Source of the DNA: Bacillota bacterium
Lineage (GTDB): Bacteria; Bacillota; Clostridia; Acetivibrionales; DSM-1351
Reading direction: 5' to 3'
Length of the DNA: 64,000 bases
NCBI GenBank assembly: GCA_023400235.1
Contig: JAEXFI010000045.1
Location: 372,001-436,000 of the forward strand
Each line of letters opens with the position of its first letter. Within the stretch, counting starts at the first letter, position 1. The translations under genes were made by a program, and so were the position numbers. The notes under the pieces are model-generated. The model was given only the letters and a program-made list of their open reading frames with translations. It ran no database searches and had not been told where the DNA came from. Shown here one piece after another: positions 17,099 to 25,498 of this stretch.

Positions 17099-18454
17099 AT
17101 GAAAGTAGCAAAATTTGGCGGAACCTCACTGGCAAATGCCGAACAAATAAAAAAGGTTTGCGATATTATTCTATCAGATAGTGACAGAAGAGTTATTGTA
17201 GTGTCTGCTCCAGGCAAAAGAGATAAGGAAGATACCAAGGTTACAGATTTATTGATTGCCTGTGCGAACAAGCAGCTTCAGACCGGCAGTTCAACTACTG
17301 AGCTGGATGCGGTTGTAAAGAGATTCAAGGATATTGCAGACGAGCTCAAGCTTGACAACACTATTGTGGAAGAAATAAGGAAAGACCTGGTGGAAAGAGT
17401 GCAGCTGGACACCAGCCATCAGGGAATGTTTATGGACGCTATGAAGGCTGCTGGAGAAGACAACAGTGCAAAGCTTGTTGCAGCCTATCTTAACAGTATC
17501 GGAAAGAAAGCCCACTATGTAAGTCCCAGACAGGCGGGACTGCTCATGAGCAGTGAATTCGGCAATGCCCAGGTTCTGCCTGAATCCTTTGAAAACCTTA
17601 AGATGCTCAATAATTTTGATGGAATTATTATTTTCCCAGGCTTCTTCGGCTATACCACAGAAGGCAAGGTAGCCACCTTCCCCAGAGGCGGTTCCGACAT
17701 AACCGGTTCAATACTTGCCGCCGCTCTCAAGGTGGATTTGTATGAAAACTTCACTGATGTAGACGCAGTGTATGCCGCACATCCAGGCCTGGTGCACAAT
17801 CCCGCCGCCATATCCGAGCTCACCTACAGGGAAATGCGGGAGCTTTCCTATGCAGGCTTCTCCGTGCTGCACGAGGATACTCTGGTTCCGGTATTCATGG
17901 CAGGTGTGCCGGTATGTATCAAGAATACAAATAATCCTGCTGCACCTGGAACAAGAATCGTACTTACAAGAGAACAGACTCCAAACCACGTTGTTGGTAT
18001 TGCCAGCGATTCCGGGTTCTGCTGCATATATGTCAGCAAGTTTATGATGAACAGAGAAATAGGTTTTGGAAGAAAGCTTCTCCAGATACTTGAAGAAGAA
18101 GGTATCTCCTATGAACATACCCCCTCGGGAATTGACAACATATCTGTAATATTAAAGCAAAGCCAGTTTAAAACTAACGAAGTGGAGTTAAAGGTGCTTT
18201 CCCGTATAAAGGATGAGCTGGAATGCGACGATGTTTCCATTGACCACAATCTAGCCATAGTCATTATTGTGGGAGAAGGTATGAAAAATACCGTGGGTAC
18301 TGCCGCAAGGGCAACTTCAGCTCTGGCTAAGGCCTCAATCAGTCTTGAAATGATAAATCAGGGTTCTTCGGAAATAACCATGATGTTTGCCGTTAAGGAA
18401 AACGAATCCAACAAGGCAGTTATTTCTCTGTACAATGAGTTCTTTTACAAATAG
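17099..18454 (+). CDS. lysC: Aspartate kinase
   Basis: A 451-residue enzyme that phosphorylates L-aspartate, the first step to lysine, threonine and methionine. The amino-acid kinase domain begins KVAKFGGTSLA, with FPRGGSDITGSILAAAL and YENFTDVDAVYAAHP further on. Two ACT domains near 305-451 provide allosteric control. The ATG at 17099 is used because GGAGG lies nine bases upstream; an ATG at 17090 would overlap that site. The nucleotide pattern of clostridial monofunctional aspartokinases is intact. It has its own promoter and leader, and is followed by a tandem repeat and a terminator. Confidence 0.95.
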   Translation: MKVAKFGGTSLANAEQIKKVCDIILSDSDRRVIVVSAPGKRDKEDTKVTDLLIACANKQLQTGSSTTELDAVVKRFKDIADELKLDNTIVEEIRKDLVERVQLDTSHQGMFMDAMKAAGEDNSAKLVAAYLNSIGKKAHYVSPRQAGLLMSSEFGNAQVLPESFENLKMLNNFDGIIIFPGFFGYTTEGKVATFPRGGSDITGSILAAALKVDLYENFTDVDAVYAAHPGLVHNPAAISELTYREMRELSYAGFSVLHEDTLVPVFMAGVPVCIKNTNNPAAPGTRIVLTREQTPNHVVGIASDSGFCCIYVSKFMMNREIGFGRKLLQILEEEGISYEHTPSGIDNISVILKQSQFKTNEVELKVLSRIKDELECDDVSIDHNLAIVIIVGEGMKNTVGTAARATSALAKASISLEMINQGSSEITMMFAVKENESNKAVISLYNEFFYK

Positions 18455-18460
18455 GATAAC

Positions 18461-18682
18461 AGCTTGAAAGATACATGTTGTGTATCAAAGTGACTTTCAA
18501 GCAGCGAAAGCCACTGCGTGCCTTTCATTACTATTTGTGTATGCGCTGGGCGCGTAGATGGGAGGTTAGCTTGAAAGATACATGTTGTGTGTCAAAGTGA
18601 CTTTCAAGCAGCGAAAGCCACTGCGTGCCTTTCATTACTATTTGTGTACGCGCCATGCGCGTAGATGCGAGGTTAGCTTGAA
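18461..18682 (+). repeat. 107-bp tandem direct repeat, two full units plus the start of a third
   Basis: Units begin with AGCTTGAAAG at 18461 and 18568, and AGCTTGAA recurs at 18675. Each unit holds a long stem GCTTGAAAG/CTTTCAAGC enclosing GATAC/GTATC, then a second hairpin of about 17 bp. The few differences keep pairing on the plus strand: GTATC becomes GTGTC (wobble), and TATGCGC/GCGCGTA becomes TACGCGC/GCGCGTA. The unit looks like a duplicated structured RNA or 3'UTR element downstream of lysC. Confidence 0.85.
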
Positions 18683-18690
18683 TTAATACG

Positions 18691-18779
18691 AAAGGTCTGC
18701 TGCTTTAGGTGACAGTCTACTGAATATGTTTGTACGAAAGTGTCAGACTATCCAGCTTATGTCTTGCAGCAGACCTTTT
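18691..18779. terminator. Long inverted repeat between lysC and fabH
   Basis: AAAGGTCTGCTGC at 18691 pairs with GCAGCAGACCTTT at 18766, with a smaller internal stem, followed by a T/A-rich run. It can serve both converging genes. Confidence 0.75.
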
Positions 18780-18807
18780 ATTATACTCGGTTATACATCA
18801 GCGCTGC

Positions 18808-19791
18808 TTATTTCCACTCCAGCACTATTCCTCCATGTGTGAGTCCTCCCCCAAAGCCATACAGCACCAGCTTCTGACCCGGCTTGATTTTGCCCTCCTC
18901 TATTGCCTTCCACAGGGAAAGCGGAATTGTTACCGAAGAGGTATTACCATGGTATTCATTGCTGGTCAGGGTTTTTTCCATGGGGTACTCCAGCCTTTTG
19001 GCAAGGGCTTCTATCATACGCATATTTGCACTATGAGGTACAAACCAGTCTACCTCCGGAAGGCTGAGTCCGGCCTTTTCCAAAAGCCTGTTAACTCCCT
19101 CGGGAATATTCCTGACCACGTATTCGTACAAAAATTTCCCCTCCTGCTGGAACTGCCCCTTTTTCTCAAGCACCCGCCCGTTTACACTGTCTGAGAGTGC
19201 ACTGCAGGCCACATTTTCAGCCATTTTTCCGTCCGAGGTAAAATAAGAGGCCAGTATGCAGCCCTTGTCTTCCGCCTTCTCAATTACCACTGCTACGGCA
19301 GCATCCCCAAAAAGTATGCAGGTATTTCTGTCGGTATAGTCCACAATCTTAGAAAGTACTTCCGAAGATACAATCAACACTTTCCTGAAGCTCCCCGCCG
19401 TAATCAGAGAATCCGCCACGCATACGGCATAGGCGAATCCCGTACAGGCCGAGTTTATATCCATGGTTCCGGTGTTCCTTATGTCAAAATGACCTTGAAC
19501 AAGAGCCGAAACCGAAGGTGTCAGGTGATCAGGCGTAAAGGTAGTGACAATTATCATATCCACACCTTCCAAAGCCGAACCTTGCTTTTTTAAAAGGTCT
19601 TCTACAGCCTTAACGGCAAGGTCACTGGCAAATTCATCTTTTCCGGCTATCCTTCTTTCTCTGACCCCTGTACGCCTTAATATCCATTCGTCATTTGTGT
19701 CCACCATCTTCTCCAGATCGTGGTTTGATAGAATTGCCTGTGGCAAGTATGCACCTATTCCTGTAATTTTTGAGCTTGAGTTGTATTGCAT
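18808..19791 (-). CDS. fabH: 3-oxoacyl-[acyl-carrier-protein] synthase III (FabH)
   Basis: A 327-residue ketoacyl synthase III that condenses acyl-CoA with malonyl-ACP to start fatty acid synthesis. The catalytic cysteine is Cys116 in DINSACTGFA, with the His (VPHSANMRMI) and Asn (NEYHGNTSSVTIP) of the triad in place and a GFGGGLTHG C-terminus. GGAGG precedes the ATG. It stands alone rather than in a fab operon, so it may be a second, specialised copy; the sequence alone cannot show this. Confidence 0.93.
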   Translation of the reverse strand: MQYNSSSKITGIGAYLPQAILSNHDLEKMVDTNDEWILRRTGVRERRIAGKDEFASDLAVKAVEDLLKKQGSALEGVDMIIVTTFTPDHLTPSVSALVQGHFDIRNTGTMDINSACTGFAYAVCVADSLITAGSFRKVLIVSSEVLSKIVDYTDRNTCILFGDAAVAVVIEKAEDKGCILASYFTSDGKMAENVACSALSDSVNGRVLEKKGQFQQEGKFLYEYVVRNIPEGVNRLLEKAGLSLPEVDWFVPHSANMRMIEALAKRLEYPMEKTLTSNEYHGNTSSVTIPLSLWKAIEEGKIKPGQKLVLYGFGGGLTHGGIVLEWK

Positions 19792-19886
19792 ATTTACCTC
19801 CTTAAGATAATTTATTACCTGGTACTAACACCTAATAACAACATTTTACCATATATTTCTATTTACAGTCAATATTTCTTGAGAAA

Positions 19887-19930
19887 TAAAAAGCTGCAAC
19901 AAAGCCATTTACAGGTAGCTTCGTTGCAGC
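19887..19930 (-). terminator. Terminator downstream of the SpoIID-like gene
   Basis: On the minus strand GCTGCAAC pairs with GTTGCAGC, with a second inner stem, followed by TTTTTATTT. Confidence 0.85.
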
Positions 19931-19986
19931 CCTATATTTAATATATATACATTCATTTTAATATTATGTTCACTTCTGCTTCATAT

Positions 19987-20055
19987 AGTCAGTCACGGTT
20001 GAAACCTGAGCCCTTAAACCCAAACTATGGGCTTTCATACCATATTAATTGACTT
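19987..20055 (-). repeat. Dispersed repeat, copy 4 (minus orientation)
   Basis: Read on the minus strand it runs AAGTCAATTAATATGG, GAAAGCCCATAGTTTGGGT, then GGTTTCAACCGTGACTGAC, closely following the other copies. It starts two bases after the stop codon of the SpoIID-like gene. Confidence 0.75.
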
Positions 20056-20056
20056 C

Positions 20057-21718
20057 TTATTTCTTTATATCTATCCTGGTTCCGGTATAGTAATGAGTGA
20101 GTATTTCATCAAACTTGAACCCGGCGTCGGCCATGCCTTTTGCACCCTCCTGGCTCATACCTACCGCATGTCCGTAGCCTCTGCCTGTAAAGGTATATCC
20201 TGTAGAAACACCCGAGAGCTGGTTGGTATTTCCGTTGGCATCGATGACTGTGAGGCTCTGCCCCGGCTCAACGCTTTTGGTCTTGCCGTCTGCCGATATT
20301 ATGGTTAGCTGTCCAAGCTGCTTTTTCTCTGCCTTTCCGTCTACCAGTACTGTAACGTCAGCATTGCTGGTGATTGTATACCATTGACTGTAAAGGCTCA
20401 TGAAAGTCCTGCAGCCGTCTTTTGTAAACTTGACCCCCTCAGGCTTCAAGGTACCTCTTACAATAAGCTCTATGGGCCTGCCAGCCTCTGAAACCCTGGT
20501 AACCTCTATGCTTGTTACATTGCCGATATTATAGTTTTTGAGCTTCTGGCTGACTTCATCAGCAGTAAAGGTCAAGGTCCAGTTATATTTTGGAGAATTT
20601 CCCGATTCATACTTATCTTCCACACTTTTCAGATATGGAGCGCCGGTCCATACATTGGAGCCATCCTCAGTACGTCCTCCGCTGGAGGCTGAGTAAACCG
20701 CCTCAATCAACTGTCCGTTGTATGTAATGACCATATCCTGGGTCTGGTCTACAGCCCCATTGGTATTGGCATTCTCAGAGCCCATGCCCCTGTATACCTG
20801 GCAGTGAATGTCACTGCAGAGATTGAAGCCGTAGTTCAGGTGTGTGTTTGACTTTGTGGTCTTTGTAAGGTTCAGGTATGCATAGGTTCTTGCCGCCACA
20901 GCCTGAGCCTTGAGCGCTTCTGCGTTTGAGTAGCTTTCTATCTCATTTGGTACCACACCATATAAGTACTGCTCCATTGACAAAACATTGATGACTGTCA
21001 TGTCACTGCCTGTCACCCTAAAAAATTCAACCTGACCTCTGTATGTATTGAGCTTGGCCGTCCCTATTTTAACCGGCCCGCTTTCCTCCAGTGACTTTCC
21101 TCTCAAAAGCTTCTGAGCCGAAGCAAACATAAATACCACCTCTCCGGTGGAACCATCCGCTCCGCATATTCTGGTATCAACCTTGTCAATAACCGTACAC
21201 TCCACCTGGCCCAGCTTTCCCTTGACATCGGAGATTGCGGCCTGAGCTGCGGCATTGTCCACGTAGAAGCCGGTCCATACGTTCCAGCCCCCATCCGTAT
21301 ATACGGGATAGGCTGCTATTCCCTTCTGTTTATAGGTGTTAATCACGGGTAGTGTATCATTATAGGAATTATATGTACTCTGAAGCTTCAAGTGAAAAGG
21401 ACCCACCGTTGAGCTTCCCCCTGCCGGGGCTGCCGTCAGCTTGGCACCGCTGCCGGTAAAATAGCTGTCTTTACGTATATTGAGGGTTTGACCCGGACTT
21501 GACGCGTACACCCTGGTATAAGTGTTTGCAGTTGTATCGTATGCGTTATACTCCACTCCCTTTTCGCTGCTGACGGGTATCTGGCTTTGCGCCGTAGAGC
21601 CGAAGTACAGGCCGATTTTAACTGTGGAGTTGGCCGCTGCATAGACCGAAGGACTGCTGATGCCTGAAAACATAGCTGTAAAAAAAACCATGCTTAATAA
21701 TAAGCAAATCTTCTTCAT
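20057..21718 (-). CDS. SpoIID/LytB-domain protein, probable peptidoglycan lytic enzyme
   Basis: A 553-residue exported protein. The signal peptide (MKKICLLLSMVFFTAMFSG, cleavage near VYAAA) precedes an SPOR-like region near 125-185 and the SpoIID domain from about 230. That domain shows VVPNEIESYSNAEALKAQAV, the AVAARTYAY block, EAVYSASSGGRTEDG and the C-terminal GRGYGHAVGMSQEGAKGMA. SpoIID itself cuts glycan strands during engulfment; this longer form with a signal peptide could act in sporulation or germination. AAGGAG lies upstream of the ATG. It is monocistronic. Confidence 0.88.
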   Translation of the reverse strand: MKKICLLLSMVFFTAMFSGISSPSVYAAANSTVKIGLYFGSTAQSQIPVSSEKGVEYNAYDTTANTYTRVYASSPGQTLNIRKDSYFTGSGAKLTAAPAGGSSTVGPFHLKLQSTYNSYNDTLPVINTYKQKGIAAYPVYTDGGWNVWTGFYVDNAAAQAAISDVKGKLGQVECTVIDKVDTRICGADGSTGEVVFMFASAQKLLRGKSLEESGPVKIGTAKLNTYRGQVEFFRVTGSDMTVINVLSMEQYLYGVVPNEIESYSNAEALKAQAVAARTYAYLNLTKTTKSNTHLNYGFNLCSDIHCQVYRGMGSENANTNGAVDQTQDMVITYNGQLIEAVYSASSGGRTEDGSNVWTGAPYLKSVEDKYESGNSPKYNWTLTFTADEVSQKLKNYNIGNVTSIEVTRVSEAGRPIELIVRGTLKPEGVKFTKDGCRTFMSLYSQWYTITSNADVTVLVDGKAEKKQLGQLTIISADGKTKSVEPGQSLTVIDANGNTNQLSGVSTGYTFTGRGYGHAVGMSQEGAKGMADAGFKFDEILTHYYTGTRIDIKK

Positions 21719-21863
21719 TAGTAATAAGCTCCTTGTTTATTTTTTAGCTTGTTTCGACATTAAATATTCTACCTCCTGCCTTTGGTTGAATTTGTAACAG
21801 AATTGAAACATCAAGCATAAACTGAAGCATAAACTGAAATATATATAAAATAGCATAAAAAAA

Positions 21864-21892
21864 TTGACACTTTAATTTACCAATGATATGAT
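21864..21892 (+). promoter_or_regulatory. Sigma-A promoter of the dapA transcript
   Basis: TTGACA and TATGAT with a 17-base spacer, ending just upstream of the lysine riboswitch. Confidence 0.75.
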
Positions 21893-21915
21893 TAAAAAAA
21901 TGAATAGTAGATTTT

Positions 21916-22087
21916 AGATAGAGGTGCGTCTTTTATAAGTAGCTGCATTGAGGATTTTGGGATTCTGTGATGTGCAGCAAAAGGAAAAAACGCCGAAGGT
22001 TATTACTTCCCAATAGTATGTAATACCTGGTTTCAATGTTAAGAGCTTTGAGACTGTCATCATAAAGAAGTGGTGGAGCGCTATCTG
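21916..22087 (+). promoter_or_regulatory. Lysine riboswitch (L-box)
   Basis: The closing stem AGATAG/CTATCT encloses the known L-box cores: AGAGGTGCG, AAGTAGC, ACGCCGAAGG, CTGGTTTCAATG, ACTGTCAT and the 3' core GTGGTGGAGCGCTATCT. The length (172 nt) and order match the family. It senses lysine and would shut down dapA transcription through the terminator that follows. Confidence 0.95.
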
Positions 22088-22138
22088 TTTATTATAATTC
22101 AAGGATTCGAGGATTTAAGGATTATAAGCTTGTTAAAC

Positions 22139-22168
22139 AGACGTTGGCTCGGGCCGGCGTTTTTTATT
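22139..22168 (+). terminator. Riboswitch-controlled terminator
   Basis: ACGTTGGC pairs with GCCGGCGT (two G-U pairs) and is followed by TTTTTTATTTG. It lies between the L-box and dapA. Confidence 0.85.
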
Positions 22169-22251
22169 TGTGTTCAGAACGATAAAAAACATTAAATCTA
22201 CTCACATATGGAAACAGACAACAGCGTACATACACGCAGACGGAGGTTATT

Positions 22252-23130
22252 ATGAGAAAACCGATTTTTACAGGGTCAGGCGTTGCCATAGTCACACCTT
22301 TCACAAATGAAGGAACTGACTACAATAAGCTTTCGGAATTAATAGAGTACCAGATCAAGGAAGGCACTGACGCAATAATCATTGCAGGGACCACCGGTGA
22401 GGCTTCCACAATGTACGACGATGAGCACAAGGCGGCAATCAAATTTACAGTGGAAAAGGTTAACGGGAGAATTCCTGTAATAGCAGGAACCGGCAGCAAT
22501 CACACCGTACACGCCATTGAGCTGAGCAAATACGCCCAGGAGGTGGGTGCAGATGCCATATTGACCGTTACCCCCTACTACAATAAAACTACACAGAGAG
22601 GTTTGTATGAGCATTTTAAGCATATTGCCAACAGCATCAGCATACCAAACATACTTTACAATGTTCCTTCCAGAACAAACCTGAACATGACTCCCGAGAC
22701 AATCAAGGCCTTGTCCGAGATTGAAAATATCGTAGCCATAAAGGAGTGCAACCTGTCTCAGGCTGGAGATATTGTGAACCTCTGCGGAGAAGACTTTACG
22801 GTGTACTCGGGAGAAGACGGCTACGTAGTCCCCTTCCTATCAATGGGTGCTAAGGGTGTCATTTCGGTAATGGCAAATATCATACCAAAGGACACTCACG
22901 ACATGGTTGCGAAATATCTCTCAGGAGATGTTGAAGGCAGCAGGAAGCTCCAGTTGGATACTCTTGGTCTTATCAAGGCACTGTTTATAGAGGTAAGTCC
23001 GATTCCCATAAAGGCGGCAATGAATATGCTGGGAATGAACGTGGGCAACTGCAGATTGCCGTTGGTGGATATGACCGATAGTAATCTGGAAATACTTAAG
23101 AAGGAATTAATAATTTACGGTCTGCTTTAA
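22252..23130 (+). CDS. dapA: 4-hydroxy-tetrahydrodipicolinate synthase
   Basis: A 292-residue TIM-barrel enzyme that condenses aspartate semialdehyde with pyruvate, the committed step to diaminopimelate and lysine. It shows the N-terminal GVAIVTPF, the GTTGEASTM loop, YYNKTTQRGLYEHFK and the Schiff-base lysine in IVAIKECNL near residue 163. GGAGG precedes the ATG. Expression is governed by the L-box. Dispersed repeat copy 5 begins within its stop codon. Confidence 0.97.
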   Translation: MRKPIFTGSGVAIVTPFTNEGTDYNKLSELIEYQIKEGTDAIIIAGTTGEASTMYDDEHKAAIKFTVEKVNGRIPVIAGTGSNHTVHAIELSKYAQEVGADAILTVTPYYNKTTQRGLYEHFKHIANSISIPNILYNVPSRTNLNMTPETIKALSEIENIVAIKECNLSQAGDIVNLCGEDFTVYSGEDGYVVPFLSMGAKGVISVMANIIPKDTHDMVAKYLSGDVEGSRKLQLDTLGLIKALFIEVSPIPIKAAMNMLGMNVGNCRLPLVDMTDSNLEILKKELIIYGLL

Positions 23131-23248
23131 GTCAATTGCTATGGTCTGAAAGCCGATAGTTTGGGTGAGGCTAAAGCCTCCGGAAGTACGGCCTTCTTAA
23201 AGGCACATATTTGTCTTGCGGGCGAAGGTTTCATCCGTAATTGACTTT
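23128..23248 (+). repeat. Dispersed repeat, copy 5
   Basis: It starts TAAGTCAATTGCTATGG, where the TAA is the dapA stop codon, continues GAAAGCCGATAGTTTGGGT and GAGGCTAAAGCCTCC, and ends GGTTTCATCCGTAATTGACTT. The ends form an inverted pair. It lies between dapA and dapB, within a probable operon, so it is likely transcribed. Confidence 0.8.
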
Positions 23249-23319
23249 GTTTATAACATATTTCTCAAATGACTGTAAGATTAATATACTAATACTATAG
23301 ATTAGGATGTGAAAAGCAA

Positions 23320-24084
23320 ATGATTAATGTTTTGCTAAGCGGCTGCAATGGAAAAATGGGCCAGGTCATAACGAGGCTGGCACAGAATTTTACCGGCTTA
23401 AAAATAGCTGCAGGCTACGACTTGAATGATAATACGGCCAACCCCTACCCTGTTTTCACTTCACTTAACCAGTGTGATGCAAGGATAGATGTTATTGTGG
23501 ATTTTTCAAATCCCAAGGCCTTCGGAGGTCTTACAGAATTTGCACAGGATAGAAAAATTCCCCTTATCATGGCTACTACAGGGCTTTCCAGTGAGCAGAC
23601 CCAGGTGCTGAAAAATGAAGTGTCGGAAAACATACCGGTATTTTTCTCCGCCAATATGTCCCTTGGGGTCAACCTGCTCATAGACCTTGTGAAAAAGGCC
23701 GCCAAGGTGCTGGAGGGCCAGTTTGATATCGAAATAGTGGAGAAGCATCACAACCAGAAAATTGATGCTCCCAGTGGCACGGCACTTGCCATAGCCGACG
23801 CCATTAATGAAACTCTTCTGGAAAAATGCGAATACACCTATGACAGGCATTCCAGAATGAAAAAGCGCGGCAGGCAGGAAATCGGAATACATGCAGTCCG
23901 GGGAGGCACTATTGTAGGCGATCACTCGGTAATTTTCGCAGGAACTGATGAAATTATCGAGATAAACCATACAGCCACCTCAAAGGAAATATTCGCCGTA
24001 GGGGCCTTAAAGGCAGCGCTGTTCCTTGCTGGAAAAAAGCCGGGACTGTACTCCATGACCGACCTGATTGCTGAAATCAACTAG
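23320..24084 (+). CDS. dapB: 4-hydroxy-tetrahydrodipicolinate reductase
   Basis: A 254-residue NAD(P)H-dependent reductase, the step after DapA. The N-terminal Rossmann motif LLSGCNGKMGQVI, the IVEKHHNQKIDAPSGTALAIA signature (catalytic His and Lys) and RGGTIVGDHSVIFAG are all present. The ATG has a modest ribosome site (AGGATG about 12 bases upstream). It sits 190 bp after dapA, with a dispersed repeat between. Confidence 0.97.
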   Translation: MINVLLSGCNGKMGQVITRLAQNFTGLKIAAGYDLNDNTANPYPVFTSLNQCDARIDVIVDFSNPKAFGGLTEFAQDRKIPLIMATTGLSSEQTQVLKNEVSENIPVFFSANMSLGVNLLIDLVKKAAKVLEGQFDIEIVEKHHNQKIDAPSGTALAIADAINETLLEKCEYTYDRHSRMKKRGRQEIGIHAVRGGTIVGDHSVIFAGTDEIIEINHTATSKEIFAVGALKAALFLAGKKPGLYSMTDLIAEIN

Positions 24085-24213
24085 CTTGGTTAATTTATAT
24101 TTTAAGGCAAATATAATGCCGGTTAACAAAGTATTTAGCATATGAGCTGTACGCCAAACGGGACAACTTTTAAATAAATTATCAAAAATAAAGCTTACAG
24201 GAGGGAATTTCTT

Positions 24214-24684
24214 ATGTCCAATAATTCAGTTACAAGTATGAGCACGCTTTACAATGTGGCAATGGTGACAGTAGATAATCTTCCAAACGATATGCTGATA
24301 ATATCCGACATCTTCAGCAAAATTGCAGAAATGCATATAAATATCGATATGATTACCCAATCCCCTCCGTTTCAGGGAAAGCTCAATGTGTCCTTCAGCA
24401 TGCCCCAGGAGAATATAGCAAAGGTCATCGGGCTGCTGAATACCTATAAGGGCACGGTTCCCAGCCTTCGTATCAGCATTGATTCCGAGAGTACAAAGAT
24501 AAGCATTTTCGGCGAGGCCATGAAGCAGGTGCCCGGCGTTGCAGCCCGGCTGTTCAGGCTTCTGGCGGCCAATGATGCAGAGGTCAAGCTGGTTACCACC
24601 TCCGAAGTGGATATATCCTTTCTGATTTATGACAAGGATACGGACAGAGTGGCCTCAGCCATTAAGAAGGAATTTTTGATATAA
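24214..24684 (+). CDS. Free-standing ACT-domain protein related to the aspartokinase regulatory region
   Basis: A 156-residue protein made of two ACT domains and no kinase domain. The first has VAMVTVDNLPNDMLIISDIF and the second ISIFGEAMKQVPGVAARLF, the latter close to the ACT motif of aspartate kinases. A lysine- or threonine-binding regulatory role, perhaps as a partner of LysC, is suggested by its place after dapB and by the likeness to the small subunit of some aspartokinases. This role is inference. GGAGGG precedes the ATG by seven bases. Confidence 0.85.
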   Translation: MSNNSVTSMSTLYNVAMVTVDNLPNDMLIISDIFSKIAEMHINIDMITQSPPFQGKLNVSFSMPQENIAKVIGLLNTYKGTVPSLRISIDSESTKISIFGEAMKQVPGVAARLFRLLAANDAEVKLVTTSEVDISFLIYDKDTDRVASAIKKEFLI

Positions 24685-24746
24685 AATATTGTGGCAACCC
24701 AGCAATATTGCAAATTTTTTAAATATTACTTTACAAAGCTATGCAG

Positions 24747-24779
24747 ACTGACATCATTTCCTAAATGATGTCAGTTTTG
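24747..24779 (+). terminator. Terminator of the dapA-dapB-ACT run
   Basis: A perfect 13-bp stem (ACTGACATCATTT / AAATGATGTCAGT) with a CCT loop and a TTTT tail. Confidence 0.92.
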
Positions 24780-24918
24780 ACTTAATCTGAATGCTTATTA
24801 TTGAATGACCTTACCCCGAATTTTGTAAACATCAATATCATTTACATATTATCTTATCTTGCAAACTTTCTAAGATACATAATATGCTTAAACTTTTTGA
24901 CTTGAGATATCTTCATTT

Positions 24919-25317
24919 TTAGGTAAAAATACATTGGGAAAAGAAATCAACAAGCTCACAGGGATCTTTATATATAAAGATTCTTTTTGATATTCCCATT
25001 AAAGTATTTGAAATTTCAGAACCTTCCTGTGCAATTGTAATAATTGGAACACTTTTGGCAAAAGCATATCCTGCTTCAATTCCTAAGCCTATGCCCTTTT
25101 CAGTAAATTCTATTACGACAATATCACATGAATCTATTTCACCAAGGGCCTTTCCCATTAATTCCTTTGGTTCATACTCAACTGTTCCCCACTTTTCCAT
25201 ATCTCTAACTACACACGAAGTAGTAATGGAATTCTTTTCAAGGGCTTCTGATATTTTTTCTATGAGCTCCCTGTTCCTGCAATCTTGATAAAACTTAATT
25301 CCAATATATGCCTTCAT
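24919..25317 (-). CDS. Nucleoside 2-deoxyribosyltransferase-like protein
   Basis: A 132-residue Rossmann-like protein. The segment IDSCDIVVIEFTEKGIGLGI followed by EAGYAFAKSVPIITI matches the active-site region of the nucleoside 2-deoxyribosyltransferase superfamily, whose members cleave or exchange glycosidic bonds of deoxynucleosides or NAD-like substrates. The acidic residue in GIEAGYA is the likely nucleophile-type glutamate. The substrate cannot be deduced. GGAGG lies upstream. It is monocistronic and may be a house-cleaning or signalling enzyme. Confidence 0.75.
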   Translation of the reverse strand: MKAYIGIKFYQDCRNRELIEKISEALEKNSITTSCVVRDMEKWGTVEYEPKELMGKALGEIDSCDIVVIEFTEKGIGLGIEAGYAFAKSVPIITIAQEGSEISNTLMGISKRIFIYKDPCELVDFFSQCIFT

Positions 25318-25498
25318 TATTAGTCCTCCAATTAGTATTTTGATAAATCTGCTTAACGTATAAGTGACTTCTAAAAGGCTCTTTGAATCATCAAAATTTC
25401 TACATGTACCTACCTAGCCAGACATACAACAAAACTGACACCGTAAGTAAAACGATGCCAGTTCTTATCAATCTATCGCTTTTTCGATTCTCTGCTTG

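Noticed and set aside
18461..18682. An insertion sequence end or integron-like array
   Set aside because: There is no transposase or integrase nearby, and unit differences preserve RNA pairing on one strand only.
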